The position numbers and the translations under genes are program-made. This document shows, in pieces, positions 1-10,677 of a DNA stretch of 64,000 nt. Every line of letters starts with the position of its first letter. Within the stretch, counting starts at the first letter, position 1. The notes beneath the pieces are model-generated. The model worked only from the letters and a program-made list of their open reading frames with translations. It did no database searches and had not been told where the DNA came from. Origin of the DNA: Lyophyllum atratum (Eukaryota; Basidiomycota; Agaricomycetes; Agaricales; Lyophyllaceae); assembly GCA_014905825.1 (NCBI GenBank), contig JACGCN010000013.1, forward strand, positions 1,116,001-1,180,000, read 5' to 3'.

Positions 1-2529
1 GTCTCTCACTAGGTCGGAGGTTTTGCGTTACATGTGGTGAACAACTGGGGTCATGAGGTCCCTGTGGAAATATTGAGATTGAGTCTTCTTGTGAAGACCT
101 TACCTCCGCTCTTTCAGGAAGTTCGGATTGAGGCATTTTGTAAGTTCGTTTCTGATGCCTTTGAGAGCGAAGTCAGTGTCAAACATCCATCGGATCGGTG
201 AAGGATTGTACGCGTCCTCCAACGGCGGAAGCGGCAAGAACGAGCAGCCACCGCGCAGAAAAGCACATAGGCTGATATCTTAACTGGGATCTTGAGTACT
301 CAGATGGTGGAAATTAGAGAAGGAAACCAGTCACTGGCGCAAGCTTCCGCAGACATCCAGGGTGCCAAAAAGAAGAGTAGTGCGAGAGGCGTATTCCCAT
401 AATGCTGCAAAAGTGATGGATAAGTGCATTGCATGTCGCGGCTTGACATGTCGACCACAGCCTCCCTCCTTCACATTCGAGGTTAGGGCCAATGACCTCG
501 TCCTCAGGGCATCGAGCTGCAGACGGGGAGGGAAGGCCGTATGCAAGGGTGAGATTGAGATATTGCGTCGACTTGGGACGTCAGCTTCTTATGTCATGAG
601 TCACATATTGACCACAGCCCCGCTCTTACATATTTATGATTGAGGCCGCCTAAAACATACACAAATTGATGGTTAGAATGACGAAGTATGCAGACCGCAA
701 GAAAGTGGGAAATATGGCACCTGAGCTTGCCTTTGGGCTTCCATATTGAGAGGACATGATTACGCCTCCTCGCGAGGAACAGTTGTCTGCTTCGTGTACC
801 TTGTAAAATTGAGACTGCTAAAAAGATACACCAGAGCATCTATAAGATGTGACTCACCGAGACAATATTTGGATATGGTATGGAGATTCCGAGAAGAGGA
901 GGTCGTACTCTGGGCGCTCGGAATGACTGTTTCGGTTCAGCCACTGGCGAGAGATGAAGACCTGTCACCGAGTCGGCGCAATTCAGTAGCGTTCCGACTC
1001 CGTTTAGTAAGACCTTTTCCAAACGCAGTCGTTATGGTGGCCGAGGTCACCGCTAATACCGACAAGATTCAGCGCCCACGATGAGCGAAAGGGAGCATTG
1101 TGTGGTGCTCTAGGTCTCTGTGGCTAAATCCAAAAGTCGCTGGAGTTTTGTTTCGAAATCGGCAAGGAATCACACATTTCCTGAAAGTGGAGTCAATGAT
1201 TTCGCCCTGAAATATTTTCTGCTAGAGGATCGAGCAAGATCGAGCATCATTGGCTAGGGTACGGGTCACATACCCCTGACGGCGGTTTGTCTTCTGGTTT
1301 ACCTACCACCTCGCGTTCCATCGTAAACCTGGTTCACCGTGTGGCGAAAGGCTGTGTCTGCGCCTCGTTCGTTGAAAGGTGCATGTCCGGCTACCATTTA
1401 TTTGATGCACAAAGATCTACAAGCAAGGCTGTGTGTGTCGAATTGTTTCGGTGTGATAGTGCAAACTACGGGATAACCTGAGGGTGACCACCAACTCACC
1501 AAGAATACCAGCAGGAGGCTCCGCGTCCAATACAGCCATTGAGCGACGCGAAAACGCTTCTAGTCCTGGCGTCAAACTTTCAAACGATAGGATCCATTGA
1601 ATTTCTTCTGTGAACAGTGTGGGAGATTGCGATGGTCCGTCGACACGTCCCACTACCGACCCTTCATAAGCTCATAGTCAGATTGGCCGGATCTGAGGGG
1701 AAATTACCTTGTCAAGCCATGAGATCAGAGAAAAATCCTAGAAGGACGGAGGTGTGGCTGTCCGACAGGCACCAACCGATGTTTGGTTGTCTAAAGGAAC
1801 CCATGTCACCTGAGGCATCTATCTTTATTCTCTGGTATGTATTTCCTTTTCATGTCGATCCTATATTGAAACCAAGCCAGGAGGCTCAATTCCACTCACA
1901 ATAGGTATCTGATCAGTACAGGCACACTGTCGACAGGCCCCAGGGTGAACGCCCTAAGTGGGAAACAACCGCCACCTGGTTGGTGGTCCGACTTACATAA
2001 TGGACGCCCCTGATATCTACCCTTTTACAAACTTTGACCCGTTTTTTCACCTCAGCTCTCGGTTCGTTCTGCGTGGATTCTCTCTCCACGGAAACGGAGA
2101 CATGTCTTTGATCGACAGTCCTACAGGGAAATATTACGATAACCCCGATCGCAAACACACCTCTCCGTGGCCTTGAGTTCCTGAAATTGTACATTGTTTT
2201 GAATAGACTCCCTTCTTGCACGGAGGCTGTTCGTTCCCTTGGGTCGCGTCCATAAATCGGGCGCTCGATCATGACATTCAAATACACCATCCCTGGCGAC
2301 CTGCTCTCCCGTTTTCCTGATAAGCCCCTGGGTTCAGCAAGTCACATCCTCCCACCTCCCACCTTCATCCCTGTCGACTCCTCCACTTAGAAAGCTGCTC
2401 AGTTATACCGTTATTCCTCGTTGGATGCAGAGCATAGGAACCTCGTTCATGTTCTTAGGTCTGTATACCAAACATCCTTTGCCAGCGCCTGTGTTTGCTC
2501 ATGTCCGTCACCCAGACTTCGAAAATATT
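1..2529. other. No supportable gene
   Basis: Only short overlapping reading frames on both strands, with no recognisable domain, no run of frames linked by convincing introns, and no repeat I could pair within the window. A frame could be extended upstream of the zinc-finger gene to 2425, but the better start is at 2530. Some stretches between 60 and 830 repeat a loose ttgaga/ttgagg motif and may be a decayed gene, but I cannot name one. Confidence 0.5.
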
Positions 2530-3645
2530 ATGTCCTACCAGAGCTTCCAGCCAGACGCAGACCAGGGCTCCGTGTATAAATCAGACGGGTCCTACTCAGA
2601 CCCCCATTACGGAGACCACGAACAAACGTTTTTCGGTGACGGAGCCATCAGTAAGCTCAGGCATGTCCTTATGACGTTCGTCTAGTCTCACAATATCTTT
2701 CCAGAACTACAAAGCCCCCACCAGGAGTGGAACATTGTGGAATCCAATTCATATGAACCACGTAAGATGCTTTGGTACGGAATCAAAATGGCGCTTACCC
2801 TTCAATAATAGTCTTCCCCTGTGATGCAACCCTTCGGCATCCGCCGTTCCCCTCTTGCGACGGGCCATACTTATCTGGTTAGTTATGCGTAAATCTATAA
2901 TTTTTGCCCCTCACTAACCATACCTTTTATTTCAGGAAGATCTGACGAGACACCTCTGTGGACATGGGGAGCATCTTGCTCTGCCGAGTCCCCCATGTTC
3001 CCTGAGCCCGAGGTGCCTTTTGCTTCTGCATCGTCGTCGCCCACGAGTAGCTCGACATACTCGCACGATGATGGTTAGTTGATTCCATGGAGGTTCCTAA
3101 CCGAGCTCATTATTTTACCCCTAGCTACTCCCTCGCCGCTTCAATTAAACGAGTTCTCAAATGTCTTCGACTTTGACTTCTCCTCATCCATGCCCAATGA
3201 ATACTTCATCTCGGAACCGAAACCCTCCTCTCTACCAGCGTCGATATCGAGGCGAAGGTCGCCCCGTCCTCCTCGGAATGTCCATTCCCCTGATTCCCAT
3301 AAGTCAAGAGAACCTTCCCCTGCGAATAGCGAGAGCGACGCGAAACGTCGATTCCCCTGTCTTGTGCTCGGTTGTGCCCGACGTTTTACTAGTCAGTACA
3401 CGCTGAAGGTGCACATGGAAGCGCACAAACCAAAACCCCGTGTCTCCTTTCCCTGTACTCTCGGATGTGCGGAGAGATTCTCCCGACAACACGATCGACT
3501 CCGACACGAGGTTGCGAAACACGGGAAGGTCTGCGAGTTCCTTTGCGACGATTGCGGACGATTCTTTTCTTCTGGTAAAACTTTGGGCAATCACAAATGT
3601 CCCGTTGCTCAAGGAGGCACGCGCTGGGTCAATAGCTGCACTTAA
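2530..3645 (+). CDS. C2H2 zinc-finger protein, putative transcription factor
   Basis: Probable nuclear DNA-binding protein of roughly 270 residues. The spliced model has five exons: 2530-2650, 2705-2761, about 2807-2878, about 2938-3074, and 3125-3645. The introns at 2651 and 2762 and the two beginning gttagt keep one frame throughout. The N-terminal half is acidic and Ser/Pro-rich, as in activation regions. The last exon holds two C2H2 fingers, C-x4-C-x12-H-x3-H near FPCLVLGCARRF and a second near FPCTLGCAERF, followed by a third incomplete Cys/His cluster near CDDCGRFF. No other domain is seen. The start at 2530 (MSYQSFQPD) is preferred because the residues from the in-frame Met at 2425 look less protein-like. 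The target genes cannot be inferred. Function beyond DNA binding is unassigned. Confidence 0.8.
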
Positions 3646-3978
3646 CATCGCCATCTCTCATCATCACGCTTTGCATCTACATTAACATACATAACTTGGG
3701 ATAACTGGTACTTGACGACGGACAAGATTCTTTTTCGCATATACATACACGCTTATGGACATGTACATACAAAGTAAGTAGTAAGGGGAGGGGTAACAGG
3801 GTCTTGATGTACATTACGGTTGTGCCCAATGGACACGGTGATCATCTAGTCGTCTTTGGCAAGCCACAAGCCGCTGAGGGCATTCCCGCAGCGTCGTAAG
3901 TGGAAGTATATAATCCTTGATGATTTGAAGGGTAGAGTGATCTGGTGTCCTTAATTCAATCGCGGAACTTCGTAACAG
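3646..3978. other. Intergenic, nothing seen
   Basis: Spacer between the zinc-finger gene and the tRNA. No frame, repeat or RNA structure noted. Confidence 0.5.
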
Positions 3979-4060
3979 ACACCGATGGTGAAGTGGTTAT
4001 CATGCTTGCCTTCCATTTGTCAGGTAGCAAGCGGCACGGGTTCGATTCCCGTTCGGTGTA
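3979..4060 (+). tRNA. tRNA-Gly (anticodon TCC) with a 10-nt intron
   Basis: The acceptor stem ACACCGA (3979-3985) pairs perfectly with TCGGTGT (4053-4059), followed by discriminator A at 4060. The D arm reads GTGAAGTGGTTATCAT. The anticodon stem CTTGC (4005-4009) pairs with GCAAG (4027-4031). The T arm is ACGGG-TTCGATT-CCCGT. The loop reads CTTCCA, then ten extra bases (4016-4025, TTTGTCAGGT), then A. This puts an intron one base 3' of the anticodon TCC (4012-4014), the canonical site. The body resembles yeast tRNA-Gly(UCC), including the GTAGTGGTTATCAT-like D arm and CACGGGTTCGATT T arm. A and B box promoter elements are internal. It decodes GGA/GGG glycine codons. Confidence 0.9.
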
Positions 4061-4075
4061 TAAATTTTAGCCCAC

Positions 4076-4080
4076 TTTTT
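4076..4080 (+). terminator. Pol III terminator of tRNA-Gly
   Basis: A run of five T 16 bases after the tRNA end, the usual RNA polymerase III stop, with a further TTTT run at about 4087-4090. Confidence 0.6.
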
Positions 4081-4912
4081 ACCTTCTTTTCTTCTTTTAA
4101 GTTCTTACCTCCACGGACTACTCTCCAGAATTCAATTACATAGTCCGACTGTCCAGGACGGTAGCCTGTACTCAGTACTGTGTACCCGTTGAAGGCAGGT
4201 CGAACTCCCAATTACTTGCGAAAAAAACCAGGTACAGCTCGGTGAGTCTGTGACTTCTAACCTATTATAATTCAGGGCATGGAGTAGGTAAGATGACTTA
4301 GGTACAAAAAAACCTGATCCCTAGAGCGCTGGCAAAGACAGGCAAAAGACCGACAGTCGTGCCCAGGTTGTGTGCCTCATTTTTGTACCTGGCTCTAAAG
4401 CGCTTGTTTTTGGGCGCGGCGAGGAGATAGAGAGCGGCGAGAAGCAGCAATGGTCAGAAGCACAACGTTGGCAACATCCGTATCTCGGCCAAGGCTTGCC
4501 TCAAAAATTGACCAAACCGCTGTAGGTGAAATTGTTTGAGGGGTCCAACTTCGGTTTAACATTCAGAAAACGGGTATCAAGTCTCATGCACAATCGGACA
4601 TATGAATAGCTGTACTCAATTTGCAGCTTTCGTAGGACTGTCAGCCTAGGGGACGGCGGCCATTTTGTCGACTATAGGCCCCGTTCCGTCTTCTGGTCTG
4701 AGCAACTTCCAGATTATGACGATATCAGAAGCCAGACTCTCATAACGACCTCAAGGCTCATCGAAGTACATACAAACATCACCAGATGTCTTGCCCACTC
4801 TTTCTTCCTGCTTCCTTTCACTGACCTTCAAGTCTGGGACTGTGTCCTTTCATGAATTTGCAGGTCGTTTTCTGCTCGTCGGTCCTCAGCGTTCCGGCAG
4901 TCTTTCTACACG
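4081..4912. other. Intergenic, weak inverted motif only
   Basis: No gene. The ten-base motif ggtacaaaaa near 4300 recurs inverted as tttttgtacc near 4382, about 80 bp apart. A partial copy, aggtacagctcgg, lies near 4232. It may be a small degenerate inverted-repeat element. I could not define ends or a target duplication. Confidence 0.35.
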
Positions 4913-5760
4913 ATGTTCTTCCATTCTTTTGTTCTCCTTTCGCTCACGGCTTTGGATTTCTCGGGTGAGTGCTTACACCTCGAATTTCTATGTAATAATA
5001 CGCTGACATCCACGATCATGCAGCTCCTGCGATCATCCAACGCGCTAACCCATGCTTCGTGACCGGAACCGTTCCTCTGTCTGTAGAAGTCGCTACCGGT
5101 CTCACCGCACTTGCACAGGATGTGATGTGCAACGCCGCTGTCAAGAATGCTAATAACCCAGGCTGACACCCTCCGCTGACCTTGCGAGTGGTCTGCAGGT
5201 TGAAGTTGCTCCGGGTGTACCAGAGGTCACTTCTGAAGGTATCTCTTTTCAGCACTATTGACTTCCAGAAGTCGAGCAGCTCGCCCCTTGCATTTGCTCT
5301 GTTCGTAGACTGTGACATCGCTCACACCTCTTCAATCTGGACTATCCATTGATTGCTCGCTGCAGCGCAACATTTCCAACACCCGCTAGTCCAGCAACGG
5401 CTGATTTAGGCAAACTTCAGAAGCAGTTGAATTTTATCTTGCTGTGGGTGTACGAGTACGCCTCGAGTGAAACTGTCTGCTATCTCCTTGACTCGTGATA
5501 CTTGTACCAGTCATGGCCGAATTCAGCCGCACTTCTGGCTAAGCTGAAGGGAGCATAATTCTTTATTCAGTTCCAGATTTCCCGAGTCGATGAAGCAATT
5601 GGTGTGGCCATGGGTGCGGCGGACGCAGAGCAACTTAAAAGTAATTGAAGGTGTGTCAATGTAATGTCGAGGTATCATCTTATACCTTCGTTACTCAGAA
5701 CGCAGTGCGTGCTTCTTCCAAGGAAGTGGCTCAACTCATTGCCTTGGCCACGGTCATTTG
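4913..5760 (+). pseudogene. Broken small secreted protein gene
   Basis: An ATG at 4913 opens a hydrophobic leader (MFFHSFVLLSLTAL), split by an intron starting gtgagt. It continues into a segment reading NPCFVTGTVPLSVEV, which I associate with a family of roughly 170-residue secreted proteins common in Agaricomycetes. The frame ends early at a TGA near 5164. Later family-like pieces follow in other frames and in the right order: GVPEVTSEGISF near 5216-5260, IDFQKSSSSPLAFAL near 5260-5305, DLGKLQKQLNF near 5405, and NAVRASSKEVAQLIALA near 5700-5755. A two-base excess near 5250 separates two of them. Order and spacing fit one decayed gene rather than chance. The family's function is not known to me. 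Confidence 0.55.
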
Positions 5761-6075
5761 AAGACAACGAGTGCCTTTGACAATGAATTCATAGATCTTG
5801 GTTTAGATTGGTTTACCTTGGCAAGTCTAGGCAAACCTCGTTGGAAGATTCTCGCCGAGTGCCTGATCTGATGAGAATTTTGAGATATTTCATGTCTTGG
5901 CGGTGCCTTGCCCGCCAATTGTATATACGTTCCTGCAGAGTGAATTATTGCCGAAAATGTACTACTACCAGTGTGAGCATGGAGCATGACTGGACGGTTT
6001 GAGAAATCTACGCCAAGTCAGCGAGTCCACTCTGACCTTGACACCCATCACGGATACAGGCTCGACCGTCAGCTT
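5761..6075. other. Intergenic, presumed promoter of the ASXH gene
   Basis: No conserved frame. The open frame of the ASXH gene extends back to 5986, but the extra residues look non-conserved. Confidence 0.4.
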
Positions 6076-7369
6076 ATGATGGATCGACCGCGACGTACAA
6101 CGCGCCAACCAGCAAGGCTAACTGACACTCTTACTTCCTCTCCTCCCGCGCCCACTGCAACTCGGTCCAAACGTAAGACCCAAGATGTGGATCCCGCAGA
6201 TCAACTTCGTTATCTGCTCACAAACTCTAAGAGCGCCCTAACAAGCATGGACATCGCTGTACGTCTCTCAACTCCAGGCTCCACCAGCTGCGCCCGTTCC
6301 TACACATTTCTCAGGTCTCCGAGTCGCTCAACGCGTTTCGTATCACCAGGATCTCATCAACGCCGGCTCCTGGAACATGCTCTCGCCAGAATCCCAAGAT
6401 ATCCTCAAGACTCTGCTCCCACCTACTGCGTTCCTCGGCTTCAAGGCGGCCATTGACGCGGACCATCCCTCAGCCGTTGACTCCATGTCCGTCGACGAAA
6501 CGACTGACTCAGCGTCCGGGGAGGTCGATGTATCGTTCTTTACGGATTCGCACTTCTTGGCTGCTGCACATACCCTTCAGGACCACATATACTCAGACTG
6601 GATGTCGGACGCCCATGCCGAGAAGGTGAAGAAGTACGAGGACGGGATTCGCGAGGGGACGCTATCGGCGGCTTGGAAGGACGAGGTCTGGGAACGCGAT
6701 AACACCAGCGCCCGTGTCGGTCGCCCTCCACCGAATGGCGACAATGCGGCATCTTCGAACCATGTTGCGGAATCTGGAGCACGAGCGGGGTGCGTTCTGA
6801 CCTGATTGACCCGCGAAACAGCCCTTCTGACGAGTGATGTCCATGTATACAGCGAGGCTGCCGAGGTCAAACTTATCGCACTCGCGAAAAGCGGCATCCT
6901 TCGTGTCGGGGATATTATTGCTCTGAAACGCAACTTTACGGGGCTTGATTTGACTATCGAGAAAGACGCTATCGTATGTTCCCCGTTACTCATTTGCCTC
7001 CCCGATCAGTCATCCCTTCACCATCCTCAGATCCAATCGATACACCCGAAGACACATGCCCTCACAGTCCTATTTGAACCCGGGACAACTCAACATCTTC
7101 CCGCGCACCTGATATCTCCAGAGCCCTCAGAGCCGTCCGCACCGACCCTAGTTGCGAATATCATTAAGCCCATGCAGCTGGAAACGGCGCTGCTCGACGA
7201 AGACAACCGAGTCGAGAAGTCACAGCGCCCGAACGGTAATGCCTGGAAGTGTATCACTGTGTGGAGATGGAGAGGGGAAGCCACCGAGGATACAGGTAAT
7301 GGACGATGGGGCAGGGAGAATCACGGAACACTATTCTATCTGAGGAACACATATTACCATGAGCGATGA
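6076..7369 (+). CDS. ASXH (Asx homology / DEUBAD) domain protein
   Basis: About 360 residues in four exons: 6076-6258, 6350-6789, 6853-6973 and 7031-7369. Phases agree and the total divides by three. A basic N terminus (RRTTRQPARL) precedes the Asx homology domain at about residues 42-150. Joining exon 1 to exon 2 across a 91-nt intron gives the family pattern of LLTNSKSALTSMDIADLIN followed by SPESQDILKTLLPPTAF. In animals ASX/ASXL proteins bind and activate the UCH-family deubiquitinase BAP1/Calypso through this domain, forming the PR-DUB complex that removes ubiquitin from histone H2A. The second half is a separate globular region (IIALKRNF, then LTVLFEPGTT) with no function known to me. 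The next gene is a UCH37/BAP1-type enzyme in convergent orientation. Residues about 165-200 before the second intron are the least certain part. Confidence 0.8.
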
Positions 7370-7591
7370 AGAGACTGCATTATGTATCATACCATGTGTA
7401 TCATACTGTACCACCATCATATTATCTCTTGCGATATCCATGAGGATTCATACTCTTCAGCAAAGTGATCTACTTTCTGTACCAGCCAGCGACTTATAAT
7501 ACAAGGTTTAATTTGTGGATTCATAGGTGGATAGACCAAGACCAACAGCAGAAGATCACATCCCTCGTCCATACGGACCAGACCAGCCGTA

Positions 7592-9275
7592 TTATTTCGC
7601 CTTTATCGTCCTGTCCTTGATCTTTTTGCCATCTTCGTCTCGACCAAGCAGGGGGTTTAAGAGTCCTTCAGCCTGCAGCCGTTCCACAAACGTCTTCAAG
7701 AATGGCTCATAGTCGAACGTCCGCTTGATGTGGTCCGTCTGTCCATTCACGTTGAGCCTATCTACAAAAATCAATGGAGAAAGGGATGCTCACATTCGCC
7801 CTGGCCGCCTTTATCAGCTCGTCTTCCACAGCAACATTCGCCCGTACCGCATTCTGCATGCAGGTCTCCCAGGCCGGGACCACTTCTTCCTCAGACATGT
7901 CGAGGATTTCCAGATCCCTAGACATTCTCCGAGACCCAAAGTCGGTAGCAAACGTCGTGTCACCCGGTGCTGCGCTGAACGCATGTTGAGAGGCCTTTAG
8001 CAACACTGGGTCCACCTATCCACGAGAGAACGGTAGTTAGACACGAGCCATGTGTGGTCAGAAATCGCAGACACACCTTGTTCTCCCATTCCGGCTCCAT
8101 CCTCCTCTCAAGTGCATTCCTCTCTCGCTTAAGCATCTGCAGCTCGTCGTTCGCCTTCTCGTACAGCCCATCCACGATGGCAAGCAAGCTAAACCTGATA
8201 TTGCTCCCTCCCTCCGCTGCCCCACCGTATTTCTCCATCTTCATCCGCAGGGCAGGCCGCACGACATCCATCCAACCACTACTCGTGGGCTTCCTAGGTG
8301 ATGCCCTCGATGATGACGAACACATACTGGTCGGGGACAGCTCGCCGACCTCTAAGGGACCAGACTTCAGGCCGTCCAGCTCCCAGACTTTGCCGTAAGC
8401 GGGCACGTAGCCGATGAAGTGGTAGGCCTCCTCGGCATCATCTGCTTCAGGTCGCTCCTTCTCTTTGCCCTTCTTGGGCGAGGAGGCAGTGGCGGATTTG
8501 GCCGTTTTCGCGCGCTTGGCGGGAGGAGGCTTCGTGCCACGTTTCGTGTTGGTGGCTGGTTTCGGCTTGGCCTTGGCCTTGGCTTCGTCGAGGGTGGTGG
8601 TGGCAATAGCATTTAGGGCACCGCGGATGTCGGCGGGTCTGTGATGAGATCAGTATAGGCATGAATGGGTTGAAGAGTGATGACATACCGAGCAAGCGAA
8701 TTGTGAGCTTCGCGAAGTGGAGGAGAATTTGTGACAGCAAGACCCTTCATCTGGACCAGGTGTGAGGCTTTGTAAACGGCGGAAATGACAGGAACGTACC
8801 ACTGGTGACATTTCCTCCGTATCATGCTTAAATCTCCGTAGTTCATCTCCAATATCGACGTCAGGACAATTTAGAAGAACATTGAGGATGGCGTGAGAAG
8901 CACACGCGTCGTCGCTCAGTTGGTTTGCAAACCAGACGCGTTCGGCCGTGGGATCGTCAAATTCCGCAGGGCGGTGAGCATCCTTGCGCCAGAGAAAGCA
9001 GAAGATGAGTCCGCGTGGGTTGAGGTGGTCGACTGCCCAGGGCTCGATGTCATACATCTCAACGAGCTCTATGCTCCGCACGCCGAGTTTGCGCGTAAGT
9101 GCGGTGAAGACTCCTGGATTATCATCAATTTGCGACCTCAATTTTGTACTGGTTGCTGACCTGGATCGGATTCGATGACGGCGAATGGGCCGCCGACGAG
9201 GTCGACATTCGCAGCATGATGCTCGGGGGCATGTGTGGTGGTGGGTGGTGGTTGTGGTTGCTCAACAAGGTCCAT
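7592..9275 (-). CDS. Ubiquitin C-terminal hydrolase, UCH37/BAP1 type (peptidase C12)
   Basis: A cysteine deubiquitinase of 473 residues in six exons (9275-9161, 9113-8800, 8750-8689, 8638-8077, 8015-7794, 7738-7592). The family start reads FAVIESDPGVFTAL. The oxyanion Gln103 and nucleophile Cys109 lie in FANQLSDDACASHAILN, the catalytic His235 in EAYHFIGYVP, and Asp250 in WELDGL, so all four are present. A Lys/Ala/Pro-rich insertion of roughly 60 residues (about 170-230) lies between Cys and His in the crossover-loop position, longer than in UCHL1/UCHL3. The C-terminal ULD-like tail (IKRTFDYEPFLKTFVERL) is the part of UCH37 and BAP1 that binds DEUBAD partners such as Rpn13 or ASX. It is therefore either the proteasomal Uch2/UCH37 or a BAP1-like enzyme. 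The adjacent ASXH gene favours testing the latter. Its 3' end faces that gene, 222 bp away. Confidence 0.9.
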
Positions 9276-9386
9276 TGTGGGGATGATATGACTGGAGTTC
9301 CTACTCCGCGACTCCGCAATCAACGATGATCTCCTCACAGTGGTACAACCGTTGATCATGAATTCCTTCCTTGCCTTTGGTTCCCC

Positions 9387-10677
9387 ATGTCGGATTTACT
9401 CCCTCCCGAGCTCATTGACTCGGTACTCTCTCACTTATGCGGTACTCCAACAATCGCAGCATGTGCCTTGGTCTGCCACTCGTGGCTGCCGAGCGCTCGA
9501 TACCATCTTTTACCACCGCCCAAGGTCCTGCATATGAACCAAATTCAAATCGTGGAATTTCTTCATCTTATTGATTTGCCTCGGTCTACGCTCTCATTGT
9601 TATCATTCAGTACATTACACCTCGCACAGAACAGGGTGGTCATGGACTGGGACAACCCCATACCTCCCGATGGAAATGCATGGAGGAGTCACACAGCAGT
9701 TCGCGATTTCCTCGTCAGGGACTTCGAATTTCCCTCTATCACATCACTCTTCCTGGAATGGATTGATTGGAGTACGCTTTCACCGACGGCGCTCGCTTCT
9801 CTTCATAACAGCTACAAGTCTGTGAAGGAGTTGGAGCTTAGATCGATCGCACTCTCCTTCCCTGAGCTCTGCAATCTCATAGCAGCTCTTACAACCTTGG
9901 AAAAGATCACAGTCGGTCAATGTGTACCGTTCGATTCGGGTCCTTGGACCGTCAATTCCGTCCAATTGAGACACCCCACTCTTTGCAAACTGGCGTTCAG
10001 TTATCCTCCTCCTTCCTGGATGATCCGATCCTTTACCAGAGCCATCGAGTATACAGCTGGAATTGCCGAGATTTCCATTGATCTATCTATGCAGTTTCAA
10101 GGCGACACATGGCAGCAGTTCAAAGCCTGTGGAGAGCTCTTGGAAGCGGCTGGGACAAGCTTACGAGCATTGAAGCTTCGAGCTCGACGTCATAGTCTCC
10201 CTTTGTCAGTTGACGATGCGGGTGAGGTTGCCCCGCCGCCGGGCCGTACGCCAGTGAGCTGACATTTTTGTAGTTTCTTTCGCCGAGCTTCTCGCGTTCC
10301 CGCGAAACACAGACTTGCAAGGAATCGAACTGAACACGATCGATGAACTTACCCTCAAGCTCTTCCTGCAAGGCTTGAAGTTGAATGCCAAACCCAACCT
10401 GCGCCAACTCAAGTTGGGATTGGGAGAGAGGGATGACTTGGAGAAATGGGCAGAAAACTGGGTGCTTGCAGACGAGGCATTGTCGACGATGTTACTGAAG
10501 GATCCAAAGTTGATAATGGAGCTTCCTTCTCCCCGTCGGGGTGGATTAGGATGGGATCATAATCCAGACGACATCAAAGCGTTTGACAGCCCTCATCCTG
10601 AGGAGTCGTTGAAGACGCTGAAGAGTCTGTTGCCTCGGATAGCAGAATGTTGGAAACTTGAAGTCGAATTTTCGTGA
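9387..10677 (+). CDS. F-box domain protein
   Basis: A 412-residue protein in two exons (9387-10221, 10274-10677), with a 52-nt intron and matching phase. The N terminus is a clear F-box (LLPPELIDSVLSHLCG, then CALVCHSWLPSARYHLL), the Skp1-binding module of SCF ubiquitin ligases. The rest alternates short strands and helices, with leucine-rich spacing as in the degenerate LRR-like region of Agaricomycete F-box proteins (for example VKELELRSIAL, LRALKLRARR). The substrate is unknown. F-box proteins are greatly expanded in Agaricomycetes. Only 111 bp separate its start from the divergent UCH gene start, so the two may share a promoter region. Confidence 0.85.

Noticed and set aside
6259..6315. 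A 56-nt intron ending tttctcag in the ASXH gene
   Set aside because: It leads into a frame without the ASXH motif. The acceptor at 6349 gives SMDIA-DLINAG, the family pattern.
7739..7793. A 32-nt intron (ending gtag near 7762) in the UCH gene
   Set aside because: Implausibly short. Using the later acceptor ggacag gives a 55-nt intron in phase 0 and keeps the conserved C-terminal KRTFDYEPF.
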